Assembly: GCF_002002725.1 (NCBI RefSeq)
Contig: NZ_MUNW01000032.1
Coordinates: forward strand, 450,432-514,431
DNA: 64,000 bases
Direction: 5' to 3'
Source of the DNA: Sinorhizobium sp. A49
GTDB lineage: Bacteria; Pseudomonadota; Alphaproteobacteria; Rhizobiales; Rhizobiaceae
Shown here: in pieces, positions 1 to 8,886 of the stretch
How the letters are laid out: each line of letters opens with the position of its first letter
Numbering within the stretch: position 1 is the stretch's first letter
Made by a program: the position numbers and the translations under genes
The notes under the pieces: model-generated
What the model was told of the DNA's origin: nothing
The model's database searches: none
Seen by the model: only the letters and a program-made list of their open reading frames with translations

Positions 1-1041
1 GCGTGGCAGGATATCGGCGCCGAAGGAATAGCCGATCAGCAAGACGTTTCGGACATTCCAGCGCTTGCGATAATAATCCATCACCTTGGCGAGATCGTCG
101 GCGGTCGCCTGCGGATCACGCTCGGACCAGAAATAGCGCAGCGAATCGATACCGACGACGGGCACGCCTTGCTGCTGCAGAACGTCGCCAACCTGCTTGT
201 CGATATCGCGCCAGCCGCCGTCGCCGGAATAGATCACCGCCATGGTGTCGCGTGTCGGCTTGGTATCGAGCACGGTCAAGGGCAATCCGATGGGATTGTC
301 GGATGCGACCTCACTGTCGATCAGGTCCGTCAGATGGCCGGATAGCGCTGCATAGGCTTCGTCATCGCTGTCTTCCTGCGTGATATCGGCATGTTTCTCG
401 ATGAGGGCGGCCACATGGCTTCGCTCGTCGTCGGATGCCGCCGGCGTGAAGACGACGGTGATCGGGTCCGGCAAGGGGCCATCCGTCAGGCCATAGACCA
501 TGCGGTCTGCCTTCCGGGTCTTGTCCGCCGGCGTGCAGAGTTGCTTCGTCAGCGCGATGCCTTCCTCCGGGTCGACCGCAAGCGTCTGGCCGATGGTTGC
601 GGCCGGCGTCTGCGCCGCGATCGCCAACGCCATGGCTCCGCCTGCCCCCACGCCGGCAATGATCGGCGGCAGATAGGCATCGCTCTTCAGCGCGCGCTGG
701 ACCTGCTGGCTCAGCGCTTCGATATCCGAGACCATGTAGATGCAGTCGCCGTCATCCTTGGCGAGAGCGGCCAGGTAGGCCTTGAGATCGATGCCGATGA
801 CGATCGCCTTGTCATCGACAAGGGTGCGGGCGACGGTGTCTTCCTTGTCGCTCCAGCCGGCGCCGCCGGACAACAGGACGACAAGAGCAGACGCCGTGTC
901 CTGCGGGACGAGGACGTGGGGTGCCGGGATCATGCCCGTATCGTAGGTCGTCGGCTTCTCCTGCGCAAAGACCGGCGCAACCGCCATGGTCGCCAGAAGG
1001 GCGGCGCCTGCCAGAGGCTTCCAGAGGTCAGAGATCCGCAT
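1..1041 (-). CDS. acvB: AcvB/VirJ-family periplasmic hydrolase (3' part missing at window edge)
   Basis: Reading leftward from 1041, 347 codons are visible before the window ends, so the C-terminus is missing. Residues 1-26 form a signal peptide ending in VFAQ. The chain contains two similar halves: an LLSGGAGW block near residue 56 and an IYSGDGGW block near 270, each followed by a VGID strand. The second half carries the nucleophile elbow GYSFGAD (Ser339); the equivalent point in the first half reads GVGAGG (about 130-135), with Ala where Ser would be. In Agrobacterium, AcvB acts in the periplasm as a lysyl-phosphatidylglycerol hydrolase paired with the synthase LpiA. The ATG overlaps the lpiA stop by one base (TGATG), so the two are translationally coupled. 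Function is by family; duplication is my reading. Confidence 0.9.
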   Translation of the reverse strand, partial: MRISDLWKPLAGAALLATMAVAPVFAQEKPTTYDTGMIPAPHVLVPQDTASALVVLLSGGAGWSDKEDTVARTLVDDKAIVIGIDLKAYLAALAKDDGDCIYMVSDIEALSQQVQRALKSDAYLPPIIAGVGAGGAMALAIAAQTPAATIGQTLAVDPEEGIALTKQLCTPADKTRKADRMVYGLTDGPLPDPITVVFTPAASDDERSHVAALIEKHADITQEDSDDEAYAALSGHLTDLIDSEVASDNPIGLPLTVLDTKPTRDTMAVIYSGDGGWRDIDKQVGDVLQQQGVPVVGIDSLRYFWSERDPQATADDLAKVMDYYRKRWNVRNVLLIGYSFGADILPR

Positions 1042-3650
1042 CATTTCTTCATCACTCCCTTGAGGCCGCCGCCGATCAGGAATGTCGCATCCATCAAGGC
1101 AAGGATCGGATTGATGCCGCCACTCGCCACGAGGTAGCGCGGCTGCCAGTGCGGGTGGAATTTCGACTTGAAGGCACGAAGTCCCTTGAAGTTGTAGAAG
1201 CGTTCGCCGTGTTCGAAGAAGGTCCGCCCAGCCCGGTCCCAGACCGGCGCGATCTGGCGCGAGGACATGCCCGAGAGCGGCGCCATGCCGAGATTGAAGG
1301 TGCGGTATCCTTCCGCCTTCAGGTATTCCATCACCTGGGCGAAGAGGAAATCCATCGATCCCTTGGGTGCATCCGGCGCAAAGCGCATGAGATCGACGGT
1401 GCCTTCCTGCTTCGTCGCGGTCACCAGGATATTGGCAAAGGCGACGATCCGCCCCTCGTAAGTCAGGACGGCGACTGGTTGTTCGGCCACATAATCAGGG
1501 TCGAAGGCCCCGAGGGAAAAACCCTTCTCCTTGGCGTTGTGGTGGGCGAGCCAGGCATCGGAAATCGCGGTCAGTTCGCCCATGATCGAGGGAACGTCTG
1601 CCGGCGCGACCATCTTGAACGCGAGCCCGTCCCGCTTGGCGCGGCTGACCTGCTGGCGAAGATTGGCCCATTTGCCGCCCTTCATCTCGAACCGTGAGAG
1701 ATCGACATGGGCGAGTTCTCCAAGCCTGAAGGCGCGCAGCCCCGCATCGGCGTAGTAGGCAAGCCCGAGCGGCGAAACCTGATAGAACACCGCGCGGCAG
1801 CCGCTGGCGCGCGCCGTCTCGATGAATTGCCAGATCAATTCCGGCCAGGCATCGACAGGACCCACCGGATCGAACAGCGCGATCCACGAGCGGGCGCGCT
1901 GGCCATACATGATGAAGCCGCGGCCGTCGGCGGAAAACATCAGGCTCTTGTCGCCCATGCGCACCAGATTGGCATCCGACATGTCCTGCGCCTCGACGAT
2001 CGCCAGGGCCTGCTCCATGGCATCGTCGCTTGCCGGCTCTGCCCCCGAGGCCGCCGGGCGCATCAGGCTCCAGATGGCAATGGCGCTGGCGCCGATGGTG
2101 ACGCCGAGCAGCGCCCGCAGACCGCGCGGCGCTTCAGCGGAGAATTCGAACTGCCACCAGAGTTCATGGCTGTAGTCGACGTCGCGATAGACGAACATGA
2201 GAACGACAAATCCGCCGAGGCAGATGACGCCGAGCGCGGTCAGCCACGGCAGCGTCAGCGCCTGGCCGAAGAGCGAAGCCGGCCGCACGAACAGGCGGCG
2301 GCTGACGATGAGGCCGACAAGGAAGAAGGCCAGCGTGCCGGCCTCGACCAGCGCAACCGCCTTGATCAGCGACAGCAGCAGTGCGGCAACGGCGATTGCG
2401 ACCGACGCCCACCAGGCACCATCGAGCCGCTGTGCCAGGCCGCGCGATACGATAACGAGAGCCAAGCCGAGCAGGCTTGCCAGAAAATGCGCGCCCTCGA
2501 CGATCGGCAGCGGCAGCAAGCCCTCGAGGAACGCAAGGTTTTCATCCGGCGTCGGTGTGACGCTCGACAGCACCAGCATAATCGCCAGTACGATCCCGAG
2601 TGTCGCCAACAAAAGCGGCGTGATGCGGCCGCCGATTCGGCGCACGCTGGAGGCGACGGGATGGCCGGACAGTTGGCGCAGCTCGATGCCGATGACGACG
2701 CCGATCGCGATCAGCAGCGGCAGGACATGGTAGATGACGCGGTAGAGAACCAGCGCGCCGAGGATCGTGTCGACATCGGCGCTGTGACCCAGCGTGGCGA
2801 TGATGATCGTCTCAAATACACCGAGACCGGCCGGCACGTGGCTGAGCACACCGATGCCGACGGCCAGCGAATAGATCGCCAGGAAGGCGGGCCATCCGAT
2901 CGTGCCTGCGGGAAGCAGCACGTAGAGCACGGTGGCCGATGCCGCCAGATCCAGCGCCGTGATGAGGAACTGGCGCGAGGACGTGCGCGAATCCGGCATC
3001 CGCAGCGCAAAGCGCCCAATGGTCACCTCATGCCCGTCTCGCCCTTTGACGAAGACGGCAAGCACGGTGCCGAGGATGGCCACGGCGATCATGCGCAGCC
3101 AGAAGGGGTCGAGCCCCGTCAGGGGCGCCACATATTCGCCGACGGCAAGCAGGCTCAGGCACGTGACCGTCAAGAGCCCAAGGCCGAAGGCCAGCGTGAC
3201 GAAGGCAATGATCCGGGCGATGTTTTCCGGTTCGATGCCCAGGCGCGAATAGGCGCGATAGCGGATGGCGCCGCCGCTCAAGGCGCCAAATCCGGCCGTA
3301 TTGCCGACCGCGTAGGCGCAGGCCGCCGTCAACGCGACATCAGCATAGGGGAGCTTTCGCCGGACATAATCGAGCGCGCCGACGTCATAGAAGGTAAGTG
3401 CGAAGAAGCTCAGGGCGGTGAAGAGAATAGCCGCAACGACGGAAGTCCAGCTGGTATCGGCAAGCGCCTGGACCACGTCGTCATATTGAACCTCGGAGGT
3501 CAGATGGAAGATCGCAAGGCCGAAGAGGCCGATGACCAGCAAGGTTGCGAGCGCCTGAAGGTAGCGCCGGTTACGACGCAGGAAGGGCCTCCACCCTGCC
3601 TCGACCTGCTGATCGTCTTTGGCTGCACGTTCCGCAAGGGAGGACGTCAT
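1041..3650 (-). CDS. lpiA: Lysyl-phosphatidylglycerol synthase (MprF/LpiA), bifunctional synthase-flippase
   Basis: An 869-residue inner-membrane protein. Residues about 30-530 are a succession of hydrophobic segments (N-terminal flippase-type domain); about 545-869 form a soluble DUF2156 domain that transfers lysine from lysyl-tRNA to phosphatidylglycerol. Typical blocks are visible, such as GRGFIMYGQRARSW and NLGMAPLSGMS near the C-terminus. The modification makes the membrane less anionic and raises resistance to cationic peptides and acid; in Rhizobium tropici lpiA is acid-inducible. The order lpiA-acvB is conserved in rhizobia and agrobacteria, and here the genes overlap by one base. The 103 bases upstream (3651-3753) are AT-rich and probably hold the promoter. 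No strong Shine-Dalgarno precedes the ATG at 3650. Confidence 0.93.
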   Translation of the reverse strand: MTSSLAERAAKDDQQVEAGWRPFLRRNRRYLQALATLLVIGLFGLAIFHLTSEVQYDDVVQALADTSWTSVVAAILFTALSFFALTFYDVGALDYVRRKLPYADVALTAACAYAVGNTAGFGALSGGAIRYRAYSRLGIEPENIARIIAFVTLAFGLGLLTVTCLSLLAVGEYVAPLTGLDPFWLRMIAVAILGTVLAVFVKGRDGHEVTIGRFALRMPDSRTSSRQFLITALDLAASATVLYVLLPAGTIGWPAFLAIYSLAVGIGVLSHVPAGLGVFETIIIATLGHSADVDTILGALVLYRVIYHVLPLLIAIGVVIGIELRQLSGHPVASSVRRIGGRITPLLLATLGIVLAIMLVLSSVTPTPDENLAFLEGLLPLPIVEGAHFLASLLGLALVIVSRGLAQRLDGAWWASVAIAVAALLLSLIKAVALVEAGTLAFFLVGLIVSRRLFVRPASLFGQALTLPWLTALGVICLGGFVVLMFVYRDVDYSHELWWQFEFSAEAPRGLRALLGVTIGASAIAIWSLMRPAASGAEPASDDAMEQALAIVEAQDMSDANLVRMGDKSLMFSADGRGFIMYGQRARSWIALFDPVGPVDAWPELIWQFIETARASGCRAVFYQVSPLGLAYYADAGLRAFRLGELAHVDLSRFEMKGGKWANLRQQVSRAKRDGLAFKMVAPADVPSIMGELTAISDAWLAHHNAKEKGFSLGAFDPDYVAEQPVAVLTYEGRIVAFANILVTATKQEGTVDLMRFAPDAPKGSMDFLFAQVMEYLKAEGYRTFNLGMAPLSGMSSRQIAPVWDRAGRTFFEHGERFYNFKGLRAFKSKFHPHWQPRYLVASGGINPILALMDATFLIGGGLKGVMKK

Positions 3651-3753
3651 GGGTGGCCCATGTCATTGATGAAGACATCAGCGCTGTAGCCTACCGGAGA
3701 ACGATCAAAAAGTGAAATATCCGTAATGTATTGTTTGCTTACAAAACAACACC

Positions 3754-4350
3754 TTATGCACTAAGCTTGGCCCGGTTCAGTTGCGCCCACTGTAGCAGCA
3801 TGATGGTTTTGCCATCGCAGATCTCGCCGGTCACGATCATGCCGAACGCTTCGTCGAATGGAATTTCAAGCACTTCGATATCTTCGCCCTCGTGCGCCAG
3901 ACCGCCGCCGTCGCCGGCCTTTTCGGTGACATCGATGAGGCCGACGAAAAAGCTGGTCCGCTCGGTAAGCGAACCCGGGCTCATATAGGCATCGAACAGG
4001 TGGGTGACCTTGCCGACGTGATAGCCGGTCTCCTCCAAAGCCTCGCGGCAGATCGCCACCTCTGGAGTATCATCGTCGAGCAGGCCGGCCGGCGCCTCGA
4101 TCATGTAGGCGGGATCGCCCTGCAGCAGCACCGGCACGCGCAACTGGCGAACGAGCACGATGCTTTGCCGCTTTGGATCGAATAGCAGGATGGTCGCGGC
4201 GCGGCCGTGGTCATGAACTTCACGCGTGAGCGTCACGGTTTCGCCGTCGGACATGTCCTGCTCAAGCGTGATTTCCTCCAGATGGATGAAACCTTCCGAG
4301 AGCGTGCGCCGCCCGATGATCCTGACGCGCGGGTCTTGGTGTTTCGTCAT
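3754..4350 (-). CDS. nudK: Nudix hydrolase, NudK-like (GDP-mannose/ADP-sugar pyrophosphatase)
   Basis: A 198-residue protein with the Nudix helix region REALEETGY (about residues 100-108) and strong similarity along its length to E. coli NudK (shared blocks VxDxGxxATILL, AGLLDxD, YMSPGxxTE, EDIEVLExPF, GEIxDGKT). NudK cleaves GDP-mannose and related nucleoside diphosphate sugars. The frame stays open to 4401, but the ATG at 4350 is preceded by AGGA at proper spacing and matches the family N-terminus, so the shorter start was chosen. It follows the CDF transporter gene with 47 bases between them on the same strand. Substrate preference (GDP-mannose against ADP-ribose) cannot be decided from sequence. 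Confidence 0.85.
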   Translation of the reverse strand: MTKHQDPRVRIIGRRTLSEGFIHLEEITLEQDMSDGETVTLTREVHDHGRAATILLFDPKRQSIVLVRQLRVPVLLQGDPAYMIEAPAGLLDDDTPEVAICREALEETGYHVGKVTHLFDAYMSPGSLTERTSFFVGLIDVTEKAGDGGGLAHEGEDIEVLEIPFDEAFGMIVTGEICDGKTIMLLQWAQLNRAKLSA

Positions 4351-4397
4351 AGGTGGTCCTTGATCGGGAAAGGATGGAAAGCGGTCGCAGCCGACCG

Positions 4398-5291
4398 TCA
4401 ATGAATATGTTCCGAAGGCGCGCAGCTTTCGCGCTCCATCTGCAAGGTCGTGTGGTGCAGGTCGAACTCGTCGCGCAAGCGCTGTTCGATCGCACGGCGG
4501 ACCATTTCGCCGTCGGCCTCTTCCGCCAGAACGACATGCGCCGTCAGCGACGGCTGGCTCTGGGTGATCGCCCAGAGGTGCAGGTCATGCACAGAGGCGA
4601 CGTCAGGCACGGTGGTGATCGCCGCATGGACATCCGCCAGGCGCATGCCCGGTGGCACGCCTTCCAAGAGAATGTTGACGCACTCCTTCAAGAGAACCCA
4701 AGTGCGCGGGAAAACCATGAAGCCGATGCCCACGGCGAGCAACGAATCGACCCACTGCCAGCCGGTGAACCAGATGATCGCCGCACCTGCTATCACCGCC
4801 ACCGATCCGAGCATGTCCGACCAGACCTCGAGATAGGCACCCCTGACGTTGAGGCTCTCTTCCTTGTGGCTGGTCAGAAGCCGCATCGAAATCAGGTTGA
4901 CCACGAGACCGACGATGGCGATCAGCAGCATGCCGCCGGACTGGATCTCCTGCGGCAGCGACAGGCGCTGCCAGGCCTCGTAGAGAATGTAGAAGGCAAC
5001 GGCGAGCAATAGCAGGGCGTTGAAGGCGGCCGCGAGAATCTCGAAGCGGGCATAGCCATAGGTGCGCAGCAGATCCGACGGCCGGCGGCCGACATGGATG
5101 GCGACCAGCGCAATCGCGAGAGCGGCCGCATCGGTCAGCATGTGCATCGCATCCGAGATCAGCGCCAAGCTGCCGGTCAGAATGCCGCCTACGACCTCGG
5201 CCAGCATGAAGCCGCCAGTCAGCCCGAGCGCGCCCCAGAGGCGCGAGACCGGCGTGTTGCTGACATCCGCATGTTGATGGTCGCCGCTCAT
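4398..5291 (-). CDS. Cation diffusion facilitator family transporter (CzcD/ZitB-like)
   Basis: A 297-residue inner-membrane protein with a His-containing N-terminus (GDHQHAD), six predicted membrane segments between about residues 18 and 205, and a cytoplasmic C-terminal ferredoxin-like domain (about 210-297) ending in HIH. The metal-site motif ISDAMHMLTDAAAL in the second membrane segment and a second SDMLGS motif in the fifth are characteristic of zinc-type CDF exporters. The likely role is proton-driven export of Zn(II), possibly also Cd(II) or Co(II). It lies between the Mo-oxidoreductase (15 bases upstream) and nudK, all on the minus strand. No metalloregulator gene is adjacent, so how it responds to metal is not evident. 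Confidence 0.88.
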   Translation of the reverse strand: MSGDHQHADVSNTPVSRLWGALGLTGGFMLAEVVGGILTGSLALISDAMHMLTDAAALAIALVAIHVGRRPSDLLRTYGYARFEILAAAFNALLLLAVAFYILYEAWQRLSLPQEIQSGGMLLIAIVGLVVNLISMRLLTSHKEESLNVRGAYLEVWSDMLGSVAVIAGAAIIWFTGWQWVDSLLAVGIGFMVFPRTWVLLKECVNILLEGVPPGMRLADVHAAITTVPDVASVHDLHLWAITQSQPSLTAHVVLAEEADGEMVRRAIEQRLRDEFDLHHTTLQMERESCAPSEHIH

Positions 5292-5306
5292 CGATGCATC
5301 CCGTGG

Positions 5307-7424
5307 CTAGGGGGCGGGTCGGACCCAGACCCTGTTGTCGTGGAATGCCGCGCCGCCGTAGGGCGCAACCGCGTCGGCACCGGTAAGCACGTTGATGCCC
5401 TCGCCGTCGAGGTGGGCGCCGTTGGGCCACAGGCCCTCGGCGATCACCACGCCGCGCCGCGCGCCGCCACCGACTGTGACGTGCAGGCGCACCTCGCCGC
5501 GTTGATTGCCGAGCTTGACGATGTCACCGTCGCCGACACCGAGCGACGCGGCATCGTCCGCATGCATCATCACCAGCGGGCGCACTTCCTTCTGGATCGA
5601 GGACGGGGTCTCGGCGAAGGTCGAGTTGAGGAAGGATCGGGCCGGCGACGTCGCCAAACGGAAAGGGTGGTCCGCGTCTGCGACTTCGATCAGATCGACA
5701 TGGTCGGGGAATTCCGGCAGCGCCGCATGCGGCCCCTGCAGACCCATCGACTTCGGCGGGCGGTTCGGCGCCGGCGTGCCGGTCCAGTCCGCCTTGAAGC
5801 GGAACTTGCCGTCGGGGTGGCCGAAGCCGTTCAGATAATGCGCGTCCTCGAACGCTGGCTGACAGTCGAGCCACTTCTCGCGCTTCATCTCGTCATAGCC
5901 GATGCCGTAATTGGCAAGCAGCCGGTCGATATGTTCGCGCTCGCTCAACCCGAAGCCGGAATGATCGGCAACACCGAGCCGCCTCGCCAGCTCCTCGATG
6001 ACGAAGAGATTGGTGCGCACGGTCGATGGCGGTTCTACCACCTTGGGCCCGATCAGGATGTGCTGATGCCCCCCGCCCCGATAGAGGTCGTCATGTTCCA
6101 GGAACATGGTCGCTGGCAGCACGATATCGGCGAGCTGCGCCGTGTCGGTCATGAACTGTTCGTGTACCGCGACGAACAGGTCGTCCCTCAGGAATCCACG
6201 TTTCACCAGCCGTTGTTCCGGTGCGACGTTCACCGGATTGGTGTTCTGGATCAGCATGGCCGTCACGGGGCCGCCATGGCGCAGCGCCTCGGCATCGCCG
6301 GTCAGCACCCGGCCGATCTGCGACTGGTCGAGCATACGCACGTCGGGGTCGTGGAACGCGGTACCGATGAGTTCGCGTTTGTCGAGCTTGAAGATGTCGT
6401 TGTTGGAGTGAAAGGCCCCGCCGCCTTCGTGTTTCCACGATCCGAGTACCGTCGCAATCGAGGCGGCGGCGTGGATCGCCACCGAGCCGTTGCGCTGGCG
6501 GGTGAAGCCATAACCGAGGCGGAAATAGCTCTTCGGCGTCGTACCGACGAGTTGGGCAAACGCCTCGATTTCCTCGACGGAAAGCCCTGTTATCACGGAT
6601 GCCCATTCGGGCGTGCGCGACTTCAGGTGCGCTTCGAGCCCTGCCGGATCATCGGCGAATTCGGCCATATAGGCGCGGTCTGCATAGCCGTCGCGGAAGG
6701 CGACATGCATGACCGCACAGGCGAGTGCGGCATCCGTTCCCGGTTTCAGCACCAGGCCCATATCGGCCTGCTTGACCGTGGGGTTGTCATAGATGTCGAT
6801 GACCACGATCTTGGCACCCCGCTCCTTGCGGGCCTTGACCGCGTGGGTCATGACGTTGACCTGGGTGGCAACCGCATTCGTACCCCAGATCACCACGCAG
6901 TCGGATTTCGCCATCTCACGCGGATCGGGGCCACGCAGCGACCCGGTCGCCATCGAAAAACCGGTCCAGGCCATATTGGTGCAGATCGAGCCGAAGAAGC
7001 CGGAATAGCGCTTGGCGTGGCGTAAGCGGTCGATGGAATCGCGCTGCACCTGGCCCATGGTGCCGGCGTAGAAATAGGGCCAGATGGCCTCGGCTCCATG
7101 CTTCTGCTCGGCCTTGACGAATTGGTCGGCGATTTCGTCGAGCGCCGCCTCCCAGGAAATCTCCTGCCAGTTGCCGCCGCCCTTTGGTCCGACGCGGCGC
7201 TGTGGCACCATCAGCCTGTCGGGATGATAGATGCGCTCGGAATAGCGAGCGACCTTGGCGCAGATGACGCCAGCGGTATATGTGTTGGCGGCGGCGCCAC
7301 GGACGCGGCCGATCCGGCCTTCGGCCGTCAGGTCGACTTCGAGTGCGCAGGCCGAGGGACAGTCGTGCGGACAGACGGAGTTGCCGATCGACTTTTCTGC
7401 TTTGATGGGGGTCGCAACGTTCAT
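5307..7424 (-). CDS. Molybdopterin-dependent oxidoreductase (DMSO reductase superfamily)
   Basis: About 705 residues. The N-terminus carries the [4Fe-4S] pattern CPHDCPSAC followed by a fourth Cys (VICAKVARYSERIYHPDR), then the Mo-bisMGD catalytic domains (VVIWGTNAVATQ, TDAALACAVMHV, RLGYGFTRQRNGS, VLPATMFLEHDD) and a C-terminal molybdopterin dinucleotide-binding domain from about residue 590. There is no Tat signal, so it is probably cytoplasmic. The usual electron-transfer partner genes are absent, so substrate and partner are unknown. The frame can be extended to a TTG at 7448 or an ATG at 7442; 7424 was chosen because it gives a normal N-terminus, but its ribosome site (GAAAAG) is weak. 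Divergent from rlmJ. Confidence 0.85.
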   Translation of the reverse strand: MNVATPIKAEKSIGNSVCPHDCPSACALEVDLTAEGRIGRVRGAAANTYTAGVICAKVARYSERIYHPDRLMVPQRRVGPKGGGNWQEISWEAALDEIADQFVKAEQKHGAEAIWPYFYAGTMGQVQRDSIDRLRHAKRYSGFFGSICTNMAWTGFSMATGSLRGPDPREMAKSDCVVIWGTNAVATQVNVMTHAVKARKERGAKIVVIDIYDNPTVKQADMGLVLKPGTDAALACAVMHVAFRDGYADRAYMAEFADDPAGLEAHLKSRTPEWASVITGLSVEEIEAFAQLVGTTPKSYFRLGYGFTRQRNGSVAIHAAASIATVLGSWKHEGGGAFHSNNDIFKLDKRELIGTAFHDPDVRMLDQSQIGRVLTGDAEALRHGGPVTAMLIQNTNPVNVAPEQRLVKRGFLRDDLFVAVHEQFMTDTAQLADIVLPATMFLEHDDLYRGGGHQHILIGPKVVEPPSTVRTNLFVIEELARRLGVADHSGFGLSEREHIDRLLANYGIGYDEMKREKWLDCQPAFEDAHYLNGFGHPDGKFRFKADWTGTPAPNRPPKSMGLQGPHAALPEFPDHVDLIEVADADHPFRLATSPARSFLNSTFAETPSSIQKEVRPLVMMHADDAASLGVGDGDIVKLGNQRGEVRLHVTVGGGARRGVVIAEGLWPNGAHLDGEGINVLTGADAVAPYGGAAFHDNRVWVRPAP

Positions 7425-7511
7425 GGCTTTTCTATATGGCATCGACAATCGGGCTCAAAGAGCCAAACACTCATCCATCGAAACAATTGATAACAGCCAT
7501 CGGCGGCCCTC

Positions 7512-8384
7512 ATGAATTATCGGCATATCTATCACGCGGGCAATTTCGCCGATGTTCTCAAGCATGCGGTGCTGGCCCGGCTCGTCACCTATCTCCAGCA
7601 GAAGGAGAAGGCGTTTCGAGTTCTCGACACCCACGCGGGTATCGGTCTCTACGACCTGTCGAGCGAAGAGGCCCAGAAGACGGGCGAATGGCGCGACGGC
7701 ATCGGCCGGCTGCTCGACGGTGACCTGCCGGCACCGGTCGCTGCCATCCTAGAACCCTATCTCGCGACCGTTCGCGAGCTCAATCCCGCCTCTGAACTGA
7801 CGCGTTACCCAGGCTCTCCGAAGCTGGTCCGCATGCTCTTTCGCCCGCAGGACCGTCTGTCGGCGATGGAATTGCACCCGGATGACTACGAGACGCTGCA
7901 CCGGCTCTTCGACGGCGACTTCCAGAGCCGGATCACCGAGCTCGACGGCTGGCTGGCGCTCGGCGCCCACCTGCCGCCCAAGGAAAAGCGCGGCCTGATC
8001 CTCGTCGATCCGCCCTTCGAGATCGAGGGCGAATACGAGCGGCTCGCCGACGGCCTTGCCAAAGGCTATCGCCGCTTTACCGGCGGCACCTTCTGCCTGT
8101 GGTATCCGCTGAAAAAAAATGCGCCGATCAAGGCGTTCCATGAGGCGCTCAAGGCGCTCGAAATCCCGAAGATGCTCTGCGCCGAACTTTCGGTCCGCAG
8201 CGACCGCGAGACGACCGGGCTTTCGGGCTCGGGCCTCATCATCGTCAACCCGCCCTTCACGCTCAAGGGCGAACTCGACGTGTTGTTGCCCTTCCTGAAA
8301 ACCCGGCTCGGACAGGACCGTTTCGCTTCGTCGCGCTGCTTCTGGCTGCGTGGTGAAGAAGCAGCAACCCGGGCCCTTGACTGA
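7512..8384 (+). CDS. rlmJ: 23S rRNA (adenine2030-N6)-methyltransferase
   Basis: A 290-residue RlmJ (YhiR) family protein, close to the E. coli length (280). The start MNYRHIYHAGNFADVLKH is the family hallmark. LDTHAGIGLYDL (about 37-48) is the SAM-binding motif I, and LVDPPFE (about 164) is the N6-adenine methyltransferase catalytic motif (DPPF in place of the commoner DPPY). It methylates A2030 of 23S rRNA before 50S assembly. An 87-base gap separates it from the divergent Mo-oxidoreductase gene. The secreted-protein gene follows after 47 bases on the same strand. Confidence 0.95.
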   Translation: MNYRHIYHAGNFADVLKHAVLARLVTYLQQKEKAFRVLDTHAGIGLYDLSSEEAQKTGEWRDGIGRLLDGDLPAPVAAILEPYLATVRELNPASELTRYPGSPKLVRMLFRPQDRLSAMELHPDDYETLHRLFDGDFQSRITELDGWLALGAHLPPKEKRGLILVDPPFEIEGEYERLADGLAKGYRRFTGGTFCLWYPLKKNAPIKAFHEALKALEIPKMLCAELSVRSDRETTGLSGSGLIIVNPPFTLKGELDVLLPFLKTRLGQDRFASSRCFWLRGEEAATRALD

Positions 8385-8431
8385 AAGGCTCGGAAGGCCG
8401 CAATCTTGCGAGACGATCCAGGGAGACGCCC

Positions 8432-8884
8432 ATGACTCGCAAGCTCGCCGCAACGCTTCTGGCCTCGCTTTCCTTCGCCGCCGCGACGGCGCCCACGGCC
8501 ACGGCCACGGCCGCCGACTATCTCGGAACTTACCGCGACCAGCCAACATCCTATAGCGCGGGTGTGTGTGGCGACGCCTCGGTCCTCGGCTTCATCACCT
8601 CGCGGTTCGAGTACAGGGCCACGAACTATCTGCACGCCAATCTCTCGATTGCCGAGATCCGCAACATGGGCCAGAACCGGCTTGAGCTGCGGGATTACAC
8701 ACACCGTGTCGAGCGCGAATACTGCCGCGCAACAGCCGTCATGACCGACGGAGAGCAGCGGTCGCTCTATTACCTTATCGAGCGCAACTGGGGCTTTGCC
8801 GGCATCGGCCGGAGCATCGAGTTCTGCGTTGGGGGCCTCGACCCCTGGTACGTCTACGGCGCGCATTGCGCTTCGCTTCGCTGA
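8432..8884 (+). CDS. Small secreted protein of unknown function
   Basis: A 150-residue protein with a clear Sec signal peptide (MTRKLAATLLASLSFAAA, cleavage probably after an Ala-rich stretch near residue 28). The mature part has four Cys residues (within AGVCGD, REYCRAT, IEFCVGG and GAHCASLR), consistent with two disulfides in the periplasm. No known domain is recognised. AGGGAGACGCCC upstream provides a Shine-Dalgarno. The RNase T2 gene begins two bases after its stop codon, so the two are co-transcribed and both products are exported. A partner, folding factor or inhibitor role for the RNase is conceivable but is only an inference from adjacency. Confidence 0.8.
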   Translation: MTRKLAATLLASLSFAAATAPTATATAADYLGTYRDQPTSYSAGVCGDASVLGFITSRFEYRATNYLHANLSIAEIRNMGQNRLELRDYTHRVEREYCRATAVMTDGEQRSLYYLIERNWGFAGIGRSIEFCVGGLDPWYVYGAHCASLR

Positions 8885-8886
8885 TC

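Noticed and set aside
1707..3689. A 660-codon open frame antisense to lpiA
   Set aside because: It is rich in Arg, Gln and Asp as expected from the complement of a hydrophobic membrane gene, and has no recognisable protein features.
3731..3749. AT-rich inverted repeat TTGTTT / AAACAA before lpiA
   Set aside because: The stem is only six weak pairs. It might be promoter sequence but cannot be called a terminator or operator.
5094..7025. A 643-codon open frame antisense to the Mo-oxidoreductase
   Set aside because: Shadow of the real gene, which has intact Fe-S and Mo-cofactor motifs.
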